A DNA stretch of 40,396 bases from Verrucomicrobiota bacterium (GCA_018239985.1 JAFEGK010000010.1:76451-116846); one strand, 5' to 3'; shown: positions 1 through 8,175, numbered from the stretch's first letter. A program made the numbers and translations. The notes: generated from the sequence alone by a model not told the origin.

Positions 1-1102
1 TAAAAATGGCCCCAAATCCCAGTGCCGAGAGAAAGTAGCCCCCTATGAGCGCGTGGGAAACAGAGCATCCCACTAAAGATCCTTGCCTTGCATAGAGCCA
101 TCCCCAGAATAGACCTCCAACAAAAGAGGCGATTGCAAATATGGGGGAGAGAAAAACATGGAAGCCGGCAAAAATCAAGTTCGATAGGATAATCGACCAG
201 AACACGGTATGTTTGCCAGATAGGGAAAATTTCACACAGGTCTGAGTGACTGAGCGGGCGATAAATTCCTGAAGAGGAGTAAAAAGGACGTAAATCATCG
301 GGGGCAATAGAGACTGCAATGTGAAGTTGAGGCTGAAGATGGGCTGATTTTTAAAAAGGGGCACCTGGTTAACCAGCACCCATTTCAGTAGCGTCCCTCC
401 GATCAGAAGGGGCAACGTAAAAAAACTTCCTTCCCAGAGATTTTTTTTCCACTTGTCCAAAGTCAATCCATAGTAGCTGCGGGGGTAGGCGCTGCTTTTG
501 ACTTGATAAATACTGATAAGGAAAATCAGAAAAATTGCGGGAATAGAAATGAAAGAGCTATTTTTAATCACTCTTTCGTACTTAATCACCATTGTCGAAG
601 CAAAGATCCATCCTGCTAAAACGAGCAAGATTCGAAATAAAAATCCTCCCATTTCGACGCGCAATTTTGCCCCCTCAAGTTCGGCTTGCAGGGCTTGAAC
701 TGTCGATTCAGTTGTATTTCTAAGCCGCTTTGTCAGCTGCTTTGAAATATTTTGGGTAATTTGTGTTAAGGTAGGTAATTTGGCAAGGGGGATTTTGAGA
801 AATTTGGATTCTTCCAAAACAAGAATAGAAGCAGAGCGTGGGGAATTGTCGATCAAAGACATTTCTCCAATCACTTCTCCAGGATGTAAACTTGCGACCT
901 GGTGCTCTTGTTTAACGACACTGACTTTACCGCTGATGAGAACGTAAATATCCTCGCCCACTTCACCTTCTCGTAGGAGAAGCTCCCCTTTGGGGATTGT
1001 GATGTCTTGTGTGATGGATAAGATCTGTTCCAATTGCTCGTCAGGCAAATTTTCGAACAAATAGTTGGCTTTCAATAAATTAAATTTTTCTTGATCGATC
1101 AT
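1..1102 (-). CDS. cyclic-nucleotide-binding domain fused to CPBP-like membrane protein (3' end cut by window edge)
   Basis: Reading the minus strand from an ATG at 1102 gives an open frame to base 1, so at least 367 residues with the C-terminus outside the window. Residues about 15-125 form a cyclic-nucleotide-binding domain. Its phosphate-binding cassette reads GEMSLIDNSPRSASI, with the Glu and Arg that contact the nucleotide in cAMP-binding members. After a helical linker come about six hydrophobic segments carrying E-F-I-A-R, then F-A-G-F-H, then a third His in S-H-A-L. This is the order of the CPBP (CAAX protease and bacteriocin-processing) family motifs EExxxR, FxxxH and H, although only one Glu of the usual pair is present. 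It diverges from the phosphatidylinositol synthase gene. Inference: a membrane protease-like protein controlled by a cyclic nucleotide. The CNB call is firm and the CPBP call likely. Confidence 0.8.
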   Translation of the reverse strand, partial: MIDQEKFNLLKANYLFENLPDEQLEQILSITQDITIPKGELLLREGEVGEDIYVLISGKVSVVKQEHQVASLHPGEVIGEMSLIDNSPRSASILVLEESKFLKIPLAKLPTLTQITQNISKQLTKRLRNTTESTVQALQAELEGAKLRVEMGGFLFRILLVLAGWIFASTMVIKYERVIKNSSFISIPAIFLIFLISIYQVKSSAYPRSYYGLTLDKWKKNLWEGSFFTLPLLIGGTLLKWVLVNQVPLFKNQPIFSLNFTLQSLLPPMIYVLFTPLQEFIARSVTQTCVKFSLSGKHTVFWSIILSNLIFAGFHVFLSPIFAIASFVGGLFWGWLYARQGSLVGCSVSHALIGGYFLSALGFGAIF

Positions 1103-1125
1103 GGGTTCCTCAATTAACCTATACC

Positions 1126-1135
1126 AAAGGGAGAG
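1126..1135 (+). promoter_or_regulatory. ribosome binding site that decides the start of the phosphatidylinositol synthase gene
   Basis: AAAGGGAGAG lies six bases upstream of an in-frame TTG at 1140. The upstream in-frame ATG at 1101 has no such site and would overlap the start codon of the divergent gene. The TTG start is therefore preferred. Confidence 0.55.
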
Positions 1136-1139
1136 AATT

Positions 1140-1718
1140 TTGACAAACGAGTGGTTTTACATCCCCAATATCATTGGCTATATCCGGGTTGTCTTATTGG
1201 CCCTGTTTTTTATTATCGAAGATCCACTTTCAAAAGTGATCCTCATGTCGATCAATCTTGTCCTCGATGTCTTCGATGGGAAAATTGCGAGAAAACTCAA
1301 TCAGACCTCTCTTTTTGGTGCTAGATTCGATCTGATCATCGACATGGTTTCTCTAGTCCTACTCTCTTTCTATGTCGCGGCTTTATCGAAAAATTTTCTT
1401 TTTGTCCTATGTGGCATCAACGATGGTATCAGTTACGCTTTATCGATCCTGATTTTTTATGGGAAGAAGCAGCAGATGAATCACAAATCAGAAATAGGGA
1501 AAAAAGGGCTCTTGCTCCCTATCTACTATTCTGCTTGGGGGCTAGCACTCTCTAATGTGCTGCATGATGCCTATTTATTGAAGTTTGTCTATTGGCCAGC
1601 AGCTCTTGGGTTTGTGGTGCCCATCTGTTTGGGGGGTTATCTATTTAGACAGCTCTGTGTCGCTGAGCAGACGGTGCGTCTGTTGCGCAAGATCAGGGCG
1701 ATGCAATCCTCTCTCTAG
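1140..1718 (+). CDS. eukaryote-type phosphatidylinositol synthase (CDP-alcohol phosphatidyltransferase family)
   Basis: The TTG start gives 192 residues. Family chemistry joins CDP-diacylglycerol to an alcohol, releasing CMP, at the membrane. The catalytic signature is complete: D43, D46-G47, A50-R51, then eight residues, G60, D64 and D68. The flanking residues are those of eukaryotic PI synthase (CDIPT/PIS1): an N-terminal PN-IIGY-IR segment and ARKLNQTSLFGARFD across the active site, where human PIS has an LNQ...FGA stretch. About five further hydrophobic segments follow. The last 78 bases overlap the 3' end of the opposite-strand MFS porter, an inositol/sugar-type carrier. Inference: the cell makes phosphatidylinositol, perhaps from host inositol. 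Family membership is certain; inositol as the alcohol is likely but not proven. A longer start at the ATG at 1101 would add 13 residues. Confidence 0.85.
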   Translation: MTNEWFYIPNIIGYIRVVLLALFFIIEDPLSKVILMSINLVLDVFDGKIARKLNQTSLFGARFDLIIDMVSLVLLSFYVAALSKNFLFVLCGINDGISYALSILIFYGKKQQMNHKSEIGKKGLLLPIYYSAWGLALSNVLHDAYLLKFVYWPAALGFVVPICLGGYLFRQLCVAEQTVRLLRKIRAMQSSL

Positions 1719-2987
1719 ATCTTCCAAAGAATAACGGGCTGTTTCAGGAAGCCATTTATAGCAGAAGAGAAAGCTCAGCAAGCTTAAGAAGCTATAGCAG
1801 AGAAAGGTGTAATTGGGGCCGATGGCATTGAGCAGGCTTAAAAATGTCAGCGACATCAAAAGGTTTGATCCCCAGTTTGCTCCACTGGCAATACCCATCG
1901 CAAGTCCCCGGATATTCAGTGGATAAATTTCTGCGATTACGATCCAGAAAATAGAGCCGATGCTCGATGCATAGAAGGCAACAAAAGTAAAGAGGCTAGC
2001 GAGGACTAAAATCGGATTGTGGCCTATCCCAAGTAAGAATAAACTTACGGTCATCCCAGCTAAACCAATAAGAAGTAGATTCCGTCTGCCAACTTTGTCA
2101 ACTCGTAGCATCACCACAATCGTCAGCAAAAAATTGATTAATCCCACTGCTGTGGTCAGCAGCATCTGTGCGGAAGTGCTTTGAAAGCCAAATCGGTGGA
2201 AAATCAGCGGGGCGTAATAGAGGATGGTGTTGATGCCGGTGACTTGTTGAATAGCGGCTAGAACAACGCCGATGATGAGGACTTTTTTATGTTTAGGTTG
2301 AAAGAGTTCGCGCCAGTTGTGCTGCGGTTCTTTGATCGCCTCTTTAATCATCTGAAATTCTTGCTCAGCCTCTTTCGGGCTCTGCCGAATTTGCTTGAGG
2401 ACTGCAGAGGCTTTGGCAAAATCGCCCTTCTTGATCAGCCATCGGGGGCTTTCTGGCAAATAGCGGATACCGATGAGAAGAGCGGCGGCGGGAAAGAATC
2501 CGATCCCTAGCATCCAGCGCCAATCCTCGCTTGGGCTAAGGAAGCAGCTGGTAATATAGGAAATCAAGATTCCCCCTGTGACGGCTATGGTGTTGATTGC
2601 GACAAGGCCTCCTCGAAAGCGGGCAGGAGAAAGTTCTGAAATATAGAGGGGGACGACATAGCAGGCGACGCCGATAGCGAGCCCTACCGCAAAACGGCCG
2701 ATCAACAAAAACATTAGCGTCGGTGCAAAGGCGCAGCAGAGGGTGCTCATCATAAAAATCAGAGCATTGATCCCGATCGCCGATCGCCGTCCGATCTGAT
2801 TGACCAATTTGCTGCTAAAGAGCGCTCCGATGAGGGCCCCGAGGAGCACGATGCTGACGACCACCTCGGTCATCCAGGTATTTAAGTAAAAAGAATCTTG
2901 AATGAAGACTATAGCGCCAGAAATAATACCGGTATCAAAGCCAAAAAGAAGCCCTGCCAGAGCTGCAATACTTGCGATTTTTCTCAT
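1641..2987 (-). CDS. sugar porter family MFS transporter (sugar or myo-inositol:H+ symporter type)
   Basis: The protein has 448 residues from the ATG at 2987; a GTG 17 codons upstream (3038) is possible but adds an unlikely tail. About 12 membrane segments are seen. All hallmarks of the SP family (TC 2.A.1.1) are present: GFDTGIISGA in helix 1, GRRSAIG in the first loop, LPESPRWL before the central loop, QQVTGINTILYYAP in helix 7, DKVGRRN, AEIYPLNIRG and the C-terminal LPETARYSLEDLE. These sequences are shared by xylose/galactose porters and by inositol carriers such as IolT and HMIT, so the substrate cannot be told from motifs. Its tail-to-tail overlap with a phosphatidylinositol synthase makes myo-inositol an attractive guess. 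A 22-residue tail follows the last motif and lies inside the overlap. Confidence 0.9.
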   Translation of the reverse strand: MRKIASIAALAGLLFGFDTGIISGAIVFIQDSFYLNTWMTEVVVSIVLLGALIGALFSSKLVNQIGRRSAIGINALIFMMSTLCCAFAPTLMFLLIGRFAVGLAIGVACYVVPLYISELSPARFRGGLVAINTIAVTGGILISYITSCFLSPSEDWRWMLGIGFFPAAALLIGIRYLPESPRWLIKKGDFAKASAVLKQIRQSPKEAEQEFQMIKEAIKEPQHNWRELFQPKHKKVLIIGVVLAAIQQVTGINTILYYAPLIFHRFGFQSTSAQMLLTTAVGLINFLLTIVVMLRVDKVGRRNLLLIGLAGMTVSLFLLGIGHNPILVLASLFTFVAFYASSIGSIFWIVIAEIYPLNIRGLAMGIASGANWGSNLLMSLTFLSLLNAIGPNYTFLCYSFLSLLSFLFCYKWLPETARYSLEDLERGLHRPDLAQQTHRLLSDTELSK

Positions 2988-3059
2988 TACTAAAAAGTCT
3001 ATTTGGTCAAAAAGAAATATGCAAGGGCTTAAAATCACACAATCTGATAACCTGAGCCC

Positions 3060-4052
3060 ATGAAAATAGGTTATCTTGGCTCTGGAACTTGGGGATTCGC
3101 CTTAGCTGCTCTTTTGGCAGACAACGGGCATGAGGTTTGGCTTTGGTCTTCTAAGCCAGATTTTGTTGAGTTGCTGAAACAGACACGCCAACATCCCAAA
3201 TTACCAAAATGTACTCTTTCGGATCGGCTACATTTCACTGCTGATATGGGTGAGGCTCTCAATGGAGCTGAATATGTTGTTGAGTCTGTCACTTCAACCG
3301 GATTTCGGCCGGTTTTAGAAAAAGTTGTAGCTCTTGGAAATATCGATTGTCCTTTGATCGTTACCTCAAAGGGGATCGAGCAGAATACAGGTCTTCTGCT
3401 TCCCGAGGTGGCCCTTGAGGTTCTTGGAAAACAGAAGCGTGTCGGATGTCTCAGTGGCCCTAGCCACGCCGAAGAGGTGATCAAAAATCTCCCCACTTCG
3501 GTCGTCTCCTCCTCTTATGATAAAGAGCTGATGTTTGAGATTCGAGATCTCTTCACGTCGCTCTATTTTCGTGTTTATCCTAATGCTGACATCAATGGCG
3601 TCTCCTTTGGGGGTGCAGTGAAAAATATCATCGCGATCGCCTGCGGAATTTCTGATGGCCTAGGATTTGGGGATAATACCAAAGCTGCTCTGATGACCCG
3701 TGGATTGCATGAGATCCGCAAACTATCGGTAGCAAAGGGGTGCTTGCCCGAGACTCTGAATGGTCTCGCCGGCATGGGGGATCTCTGCGTCACCTGCCTT
3801 TCTACGTTATCGCGCAATTACATGTTCGGCCGCCACCTAGCCTCCGGGATGACCCCCCAAGAGGCGAAAAACAAGATTGGGATGGTCGTCGAGGGGATTT
3901 ACACCAGTGTTTCAGCCCTGCAGCTGGGAAAAAAATTCGACATCCAAGTTCCGATCACTCAAGCGATTTATTCGATCATTTATGAAGCTCTGAGCCCACT
4001 TGATGCGGTGAAATCTCTTTTGCAACGTGCGATTAAGGAAGAGCATTTATAA
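3060..4052 (+). CDS. gpsA: NAD(P)-dependent glycerol-3-phosphate dehydrogenase
   Basis: The protein has 330 residues, the usual length. It reduces dihydroxyacetone phosphate to sn-glycerol 3-phosphate in the cytosol, the backbone for phospholipid synthesis. The Rossmann fingerprint GSGTWG is at residues 7-12. Further conserved blocks are CLSGPSHAEEV, the catalytic-lysine block GGAVKNIIAIACG, and GLAGMGDLCVTC with SRNYMFG after it. The stop TAA shares one base with the ATG of the next gene (TAATG), so the two are translationally coupled. The phospholipid role fits with the phosphatidylinositol synthase gene 1.3 kb upstream, although the MFS gene on the other strand lies between them. Confidence 0.96.
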   Translation: MKIGYLGSGTWGFALAALLADNGHEVWLWSSKPDFVELLKQTRQHPKLPKCTLSDRLHFTADMGEALNGAEYVVESVTSTGFRPVLEKVVALGNIDCPLIVTSKGIEQNTGLLLPEVALEVLGKQKRVGCLSGPSHAEEVIKNLPTSVVSSSYDKELMFEIRDLFTSLYFRVYPNADINGVSFGGAVKNIIAIACGISDGLGFGDNTKAALMTRGLHEIRKLSVAKGCLPETLNGLAGMGDLCVTCLSTLSRNYMFGRHLASGMTPQEAKNKIGMVVEGIYTSVSALQLGKKFDIQVPITQAIYSIIYEALSPLDAVKSLLQRAIKEEHL

Positions 4053-5527
4053 TGCAGGGCAAAATTGTCATCACTGCAGACGAAATGAAGCGGATCGAAA
4101 AGATGGCGATCGATGCTGGCGAAGATGAGCGGCGCTTCATGGAGAATGCCGGCGCTGGGATCGCGCGGGTAGTTGAGCCATTTGCCCCTGAAGAGATTAC
4201 CCTTTTAATTGGCAAAGGAAACAAAGGGGGCGATGCCTTTACCGCTGGCGCAATTTTGCTCAAGAAAGGGTTTGCAGTCAAAGCCTACCACCTCTATCCC
4301 CTCGGGGAGTGTTCTCCCTTATGTCAAAAAATGGGCAGCCTCTTTAAGGGACCCATCGTTGCCTTTACTCGAGAGGCCACCTTTGAAAAAGGGGTGATTA
4401 TCGACGGCATATTAGGAACCGGCTTCCACGGTGCAGCAAGTGGCATTGAAGCGGAGGCGATTGAAAGAGCCAATCACAGCGAGCTGCCGATTTTCGCGAT
4501 TGACATCCCCTCAGGGCTCAACGGTTCTACTGGTGAAGTAGGAACCGTGGCCATTCAGGCCCACACAACCATTTCCTTGGGGCTTCCAAAACTGGGATTT
4601 TTTATTGGCCAAGGGTGGAATCACATCGGCAATTTAGTTCATGTCGATTTTGGCTTGCCCCAAAGCGCGATCGACGAGGCCAATATTTCGGCCTATCTGA
4701 TTTCTGAGAGCAAAGCCGCTGCCGCGCTACCTAAAATGGCACGGGATCGGCACAAATACCAATCTGGATACATTCTGGCAGTGGCCGGATCACCTGGCAT
4801 GCCTGGCGCAGCTCTGATGTGCTCTCAAGCCGCGCTGAAATCGGGTGCGGGCATCGTCCGTCTTTTTTATCCAAAACAGATGAAAGAGGAGCTTGTCGCT
4901 GCGCCTTATGAGCTAATCAAAGAAGAATGGGATCTGGTTGATGACCATCGTCTAATCGAAGAATCGAAGCGGGCCAAAGTGCTGATGATAGGTCCTGGAG
5001 TGGGACGAAGCGAGGAGTCAGAGAAAGCGGTCACCAACATTCTGCAGACAACGCAATTGCCTTGTGTGATCGATGCCGACGCCCTTTTTTTCATGGCGAA
5101 AAACAAAATGATGAAGCTGCCTGAAAAGGCTATCATCACCCCACATCACCAGGAGATGGAGCGGATCCTGGGCACCCCTCCCAACTTTGCAAAATGTCAA
5201 AACTTTGTCGAAGACAAGCAAATCACCCTACTGCTCAAAGGAGGGCCGACGGTGATTTTTCACCCGGGTGAGGCCCCTCTCATTATTCCTCGTGGAGATC
5301 CGGGCATGGCCAAAGCGGGCACTGGCGATGTCCTTACAGGGATCATCGCCGCATTTGTTGCGCAAGGATTAGAAATGCGCGATGCAGCCGCATTAGGGGC
5401 CCTTTTGCATGCCATAGCCGGAGAGATTGCTGCTGAAGAGGAGACCTCCTACTGTGTTGTGGCGACCGATCTCATTCGGTATTTGCCAGATGCGATTCAA
5501 GTTCTTAAAATTATAGGAGACAAGTAA
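4052..5527 (+). CDS. nnr: bifunctional NAD(P)H-hydrate epimerase / ADP-dependent NAD(P)H-hydrate dehydratase
   Basis: The protein has 491 residues. It repairs damaged nicotinamide cofactors: the N-terminal half interconverts R and S hydrates, and the C-terminal half dehydrates S-NAD(P)HX using ADP. The epimerase domain (about 1-215) shows GKGNKGGDAFTAG, where most members have GNNGGDG, then IDGILGTG and IDIPSGLNGSTG. The dehydratase domain (about 225-485) shows AGSPGMPGAA with SGAGIVRL, IGPGVG, IDADALF, the ITPHHQEMERILG block, LLKGGPTVI and GMAKAGTGDVLTG, which holds the phosphate-binding and catalytic Asp region. It is coupled to gpsA by a one-base overlap and likely shares its transcript. 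An AGGAGA near its own stop serves the tiny gene downstream. Confidence 0.95.
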   Translation: MQGKIVITADEMKRIEKMAIDAGEDERRFMENAGAGIARVVEPFAPEEITLLIGKGNKGGDAFTAGAILLKKGFAVKAYHLYPLGECSPLCQKMGSLFKGPIVAFTREATFEKGVIIDGILGTGFHGAASGIEAEAIERANHSELPIFAIDIPSGLNGSTGEVGTVAIQAHTTISLGLPKLGFFIGQGWNHIGNLVHVDFGLPQSAIDEANISAYLISESKAAAALPKMARDRHKYQSGYILAVAGSPGMPGAALMCSQAALKSGAGIVRLFYPKQMKEELVAAPYELIKEEWDLVDDHRLIEESKRAKVLMIGPGVGRSEESEKAVTNILQTTQLPCVIDADALFFMAKNKMMKLPEKAIITPHHQEMERILGTPPNFAKCQNFVEDKQITLLLKGGPTVIFHPGEAPLIIPRGDPGMAKAGTGDVLTGIIAAFVAQGLEMRDAAALGALLHAIAGEIAAEEETSYCVVATDLIRYLPDAIQVLKIIGDK

Positions 5528-5635
5528 ATGAAATGGATTCTCTTTCTATGGGTTATTGCCATTGGCCTATCGGCACCGATTAGTTCTTGTGATGAAGAGG
5601 ATTGCCCTCATGGTCAGAAAAGAGCCATACTGTAG
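5528..5635 (+). CDS. probable 35-residue secreted peptide or small lipoprotein
   Basis: The ATG directly follows the TAA of the NAD(P)H-hydrate repair gene. An AGGAGA (about 5514-5519) sits at a good distance inside the end of that gene, so coupled translation is plausible. The peptide starts MKWILFLWVIAIGLS, a classic short signal sequence. It continues to ISSC at residues 18-21, an acceptable lipobox with Cys21 as lipidation site, followed by acidic DEED. The mature part is only about 15 residues. The last 22 bases overlap the opposite-strand PagL-like gene. Too short for homology; the signal sequence, the RBS and the position are the only evidence. Confidence 0.45.
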   Translation: MKWILFLWVIAIGLSAPISSCDEEDCPHGQKRAIL

Positions 5636-6093
5636 AAGACCACAAGCGATTCTTCTCCCGGATTTTTAAACCCCAAGCTCCCATTCGAAATATGATAGAA
5701 CTGCACCCCTAGTCGATGGCACTGGCCAAACTCCACTGCTAGAGCGAGGGATGAGCGGAACTCTAAGGGCAGACCGAGCTCTTTTCCTCCATTTTTGAAA
5801 TAGACGCCGGGTGCAAAACTAGGTGTTAAAACCAAATGCCTTCCCAGGTAGATGTCGTATGCGGCGCCAAAGCAAATATAGAGCGATCCTTTTTTAGTCA
5901 GCATGGCTCCAGCAAACGGTTGCACACCTCGCCAGCATGCGTCCCATTTGTATTCTGCTTGAAATTGGATCATTCTCTCATTTGGCCGAAGGGTATCAAA
6001 AGAGCCAACTCCGAGGGAAAGGAGGCCGGGATAAAGACAACCGGGGAATAGAATTAAAACAAAAAGAAAAATCGCTTTTTTTCTAATGCGCAC
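5614..6093 (-). CDS. PagL-like lipid A 3-O-deacylase (outer-membrane acyloxyacyl hydrolase)
   Basis: The C-terminal block QFYHISNGSLGFKNPGEESL contains His, Ser two residues later and Glu fourteen residues after the His. This matches the spacing of the PagL catalytic triad His126, Ser128 and Glu140 (family knowledge), and the protein ends in an aromatic residue (Phe) as outer-membrane barrels do. A GTG at 6093 gives 159 residues beginning with a basic-hydrophobic signal sequence (RIRKKAIFLFVLILF). An ATG at 6150 would add 19 residues before it and lie deeper in the upstream gene. The gene overlaps the LicD-type gene by 11 bases with the GTG start and is likely co-transcribed with it. Inference: it removes an acyl chain from lipid A in the outer membrane, lowering recognition by host receptors. 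Confidence 0.75.
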   Translation of the reverse strand: MRIRKKAIFLFVLILFPGCLYPGLLSLGVGSFDTLRPNERMIQFQAEYKWDACWRGVQPFAGAMLTKKGSLYICFGAAYDIYLGRHLVLTPSFAPGVYFKNGGKELGLPLEFRSSLALAVEFGQCHRLGVQFYHISNGSLGFKNPGEESLVVFYSMALF

Positions 6094-7195
6094 AAGGAAG
6101 CTGCCAGTAGGGGTGAGTAGGATCTTTTTCATAATTACCGGTGACTTCATTGTAGATCCGGGCGGGGCTTAAATTTTCACCGTAGAATACCTGAAGGTAT
6201 TTTTCCGTATTGCCAGGAACAGGCACTTCGATCCCCTCATAGAATGCTCGTTTTAAGGGAAAGATATTGGAAAATGGCATCGGCGTGCTGTACCGTTTTT
6301 CTCGGGTTTTCCAATCTGTAGGCGAGAAAATATTAAACTCATTGGAAAAATAGGTGTTGAGCTGTTTTTTTTCATCATCGATTGCAAAATGGTAGAAATC
6401 GATCATTCCGCCAGTTTCTTTAATAAAGACCTTGAGATACGATTCCGGTCTAGCTCTGCTTGACCAATCTTGGACCATATACTTTTCGGGATCAAGTTCA
6501 TGGAGCGCATTTTTCACATTATGAAAATCAGGAAGTAAGACGCCGATGTCAATATCCCAATCGTTTGGGATAAAGCCCCCATATTGATAGCAGCCCAAGC
6601 AGGATCCACAATCCAACCAGAAGGGGATTTGATGTTTATTCAACAACAAAACAATTTCCTTGAGTGCTTCAACGTCACACTTCAATCTATTTTCAATCTC
6701 TTTCCTTTTCCATTTTGGAGCGGCAATCGCCTGAGCTTTCCGGTAGTCATTCACTTGTAGACCGATAGACCGATATAACTTCAAATTAGAGTGGACCTCT
6801 TTCGACTGGGCGATTGCTTCAATTTTTCTTGCCCGCTCGCGGGTTTCATCAGAGAGATAGGAGATAGCCTTAAGCGGTGCGCCGATCGCAAGACTAACAG
6901 GAAGCATTGTAGAGGCGATCGCGGTTTTGAGGTAGAAATGGTGATCGTAATCAAAGTGGCGCTCCAGCTGATACTGGATCGATCCTTGGGCATCGATAAT
7001 GGGAACGGCTTTTTTCCCTTCGAAAAAATACTGCGTTGGCATCAGAAGCATATTCCCGATTCTTTCAAGCCCATGGGCATCTTCAGCAGAGGTATTGAAA
7101 AAGACACTGCTGATCAGCAGGTGATAAAAATAAACGAGGGGTAGGCCGCATTTGTAGATGATCCATGAATTTCTCTCTAAAATCGCAGTTAACAT
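6083..7195 (-). CDS. LicD/fukutin-family nucleotidyltransferase-fold protein
   Basis: The protein has 370 residues. Residues about 193-220 carry the LicD signature WLDCGSCLGCYQYGGFIP followed by NDWDIDIGV, with the metal-binding acidic cluster D212, D214 and D216. Near the C-terminus VPVPGNTEKYLQVFYG matches the second conserved block of the family. LicD proteins transfer phosphocholine, and fukutin and FKRP transfer ribitol phosphate, onto surface glycans. The N-terminal 190 residues are not part of the usual domain; they include a hydrophobic segment near 12-32 and another near 92-113. The gene lies between the epimerase and the lipid A deacylase on one strand. That suggests decoration of lipopolysaccharide or an exported polysaccharide with a phosphorylated group. 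The substrate is unknown. Confidence 0.82.
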   Translation of the reverse strand: MLTAILERNSWIIYKCGLPLVYFYHLLISSVFFNTSAEDAHGLERIGNMLLMPTQYFFEGKKAVPIIDAQGSIQYQLERHFDYDHHFYLKTAIASTMLPVSLAIGAPLKAISYLSDETRERARKIEAIAQSKEVHSNLKLYRSIGLQVNDYRKAQAIAAPKWKRKEIENRLKCDVEALKEIVLLLNKHQIPFWLDCGSCLGCYQYGGFIPNDWDIDIGVLLPDFHNVKNALHELDPEKYMVQDWSSRARPESYLKVFIKETGGMIDFYHFAIDDEKKQLNTYFSNEFNIFSPTDWKTREKRYSTPMPFSNIFPLKRAFYEGIEVPVPGNTEKYLQVFYGENLSPARIYNEVTGNYEKDPTHPYWQLPCAH

Positions 7196-7202
7196 ACTAA
7201 AA

Positions 7203-8156
7203 CTATACCAAATAATCGGAATTCTGCAACCAGTCTAAAAAGTGTTTCATCCCAGTTTCCAAAGAAATTTTGGGTTGAAAGCAGAGCATTTTCTGTGCTT
7301 TTGCAATATCAGCAAACGTCGTCGGGATCTCTCCCGGAGGCATCGGCAGCCGCTCTATCGTCGCTTTTTTCTTTAAGTGCTCTTCGATGAGCTGGACTAA
7401 TTTTTCCACTTTTTCTGGTCGATTATTTCCCAGATTAAAAATTTCAAAATGAGCTCCCAGGTCAATAGCAGAAATGATTCCATCGACAATGTCATCGATG
7501 TAAGTGAAGTCCCTCTCCATTTTCCCCTGATTATAAAGCTTGATCGGCTCCCCCTTCTGGATGGCTTTTGCAAAAGCAAAGTAGGCCATATCGGGCCTAC
7601 CATAGGGACCATACACCGTAAAAAAACGCAATCCCGTCGCCCGAATACCATAGAGGTTATGATAGGCAAATGCCATCACTTCGTTACTCTTCTTTGTCGC
7701 TCCATAAAAATTCGCTGGATGATCTGTAGGATCAGATTCTGAAAACGGGATTTTCTTATTTAGTCCATAGACCGATGAGGAGGAAGCAAAGATCAAAGGG
7801 ATTTGGGGGTATCTGCGCACCGTTTCAAGGACATGGAAAAACCCATCGAGATTGCTCTCTTGATATTTTTCTGGATGAGTGATGCTATAACGTACGCCTG
7901 CTTGCGCTGCGAGATGGACCAAATGGGTGCTTTTCTCGATACTTTTAGGCAATTTGCACAAATCAGCGGCCATCACTTCGATTTTTTGCTCGGCCAAAAT
8001 CGCTGCCCTCTCCTTTTTCAAAAGGGGATCGTAGTAGGAATTGAAATTATCGCAGCCGAAAACTTGATCGCCGCGACGATGTAGCTTCTGTGCCAGATGA
8101 AAGCCGATGAATCCAGCTATCCCAGTAATAAAGATCCGTTTGCGCGAATTATCCAT
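7203..8156 (-). CDS. UDP-glucuronate 4-epimerase-like SDR enzyme
   Basis: The ATG at 8156 gives 317 residues. It belongs to the extended short-chain dehydrogenase family and probably converts UDP-glucuronate to UDP-galacturonate. The NAD-binding motif is G12-x2-G15-x2-G18. The catalytic set is the SSSSVYG block (125-131) and Y151-x3-K155. The specific resemblance to UDP-glucuronate epimerases (CapI type) lies in NSYYDPLLKKERAAIL, HLAAQAGVRYSI and FFTVYGPYGRPDMAYF, then RDFTYIDDIVDGI. The gene sits seven bases upstream of the LicD-type gene in the same direction and starts 19 bp from the divergent export gene. Inference: it supplies an acidic sugar nucleotide for the polysaccharide exported by the divergent pair. 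Confidence 0.88.
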   Translation of the reverse strand: MDNSRKRIFITGIAGFIGFHLAQKLHRRGDQVFGCDNFNSYYDPLLKKERAAILAEQKIEVMAADLCKLPKSIEKSTHLVHLAAQAGVRYSITHPEKYQESNLDGFFHVLETVRRYPQIPLIFASSSSVYGLNKKIPFSESDPTDHPANFYGATKKSNEVMAFAYHNLYGIRATGLRFFTVYGPYGRPDMAYFAFAKAIQKGEPIKLYNQGKMERDFTYIDDIVDGIISAIDLGAHFEIFNLGNNRPEKVEKLVQLIEEHLKKKATIERLPMPPGEIPTTFADIAKAQKMLCFQPKISLETGMKHFLDWLQNSDYLV

Positions 8157-8175
8157 CGCCGATAGTATAAGGATT

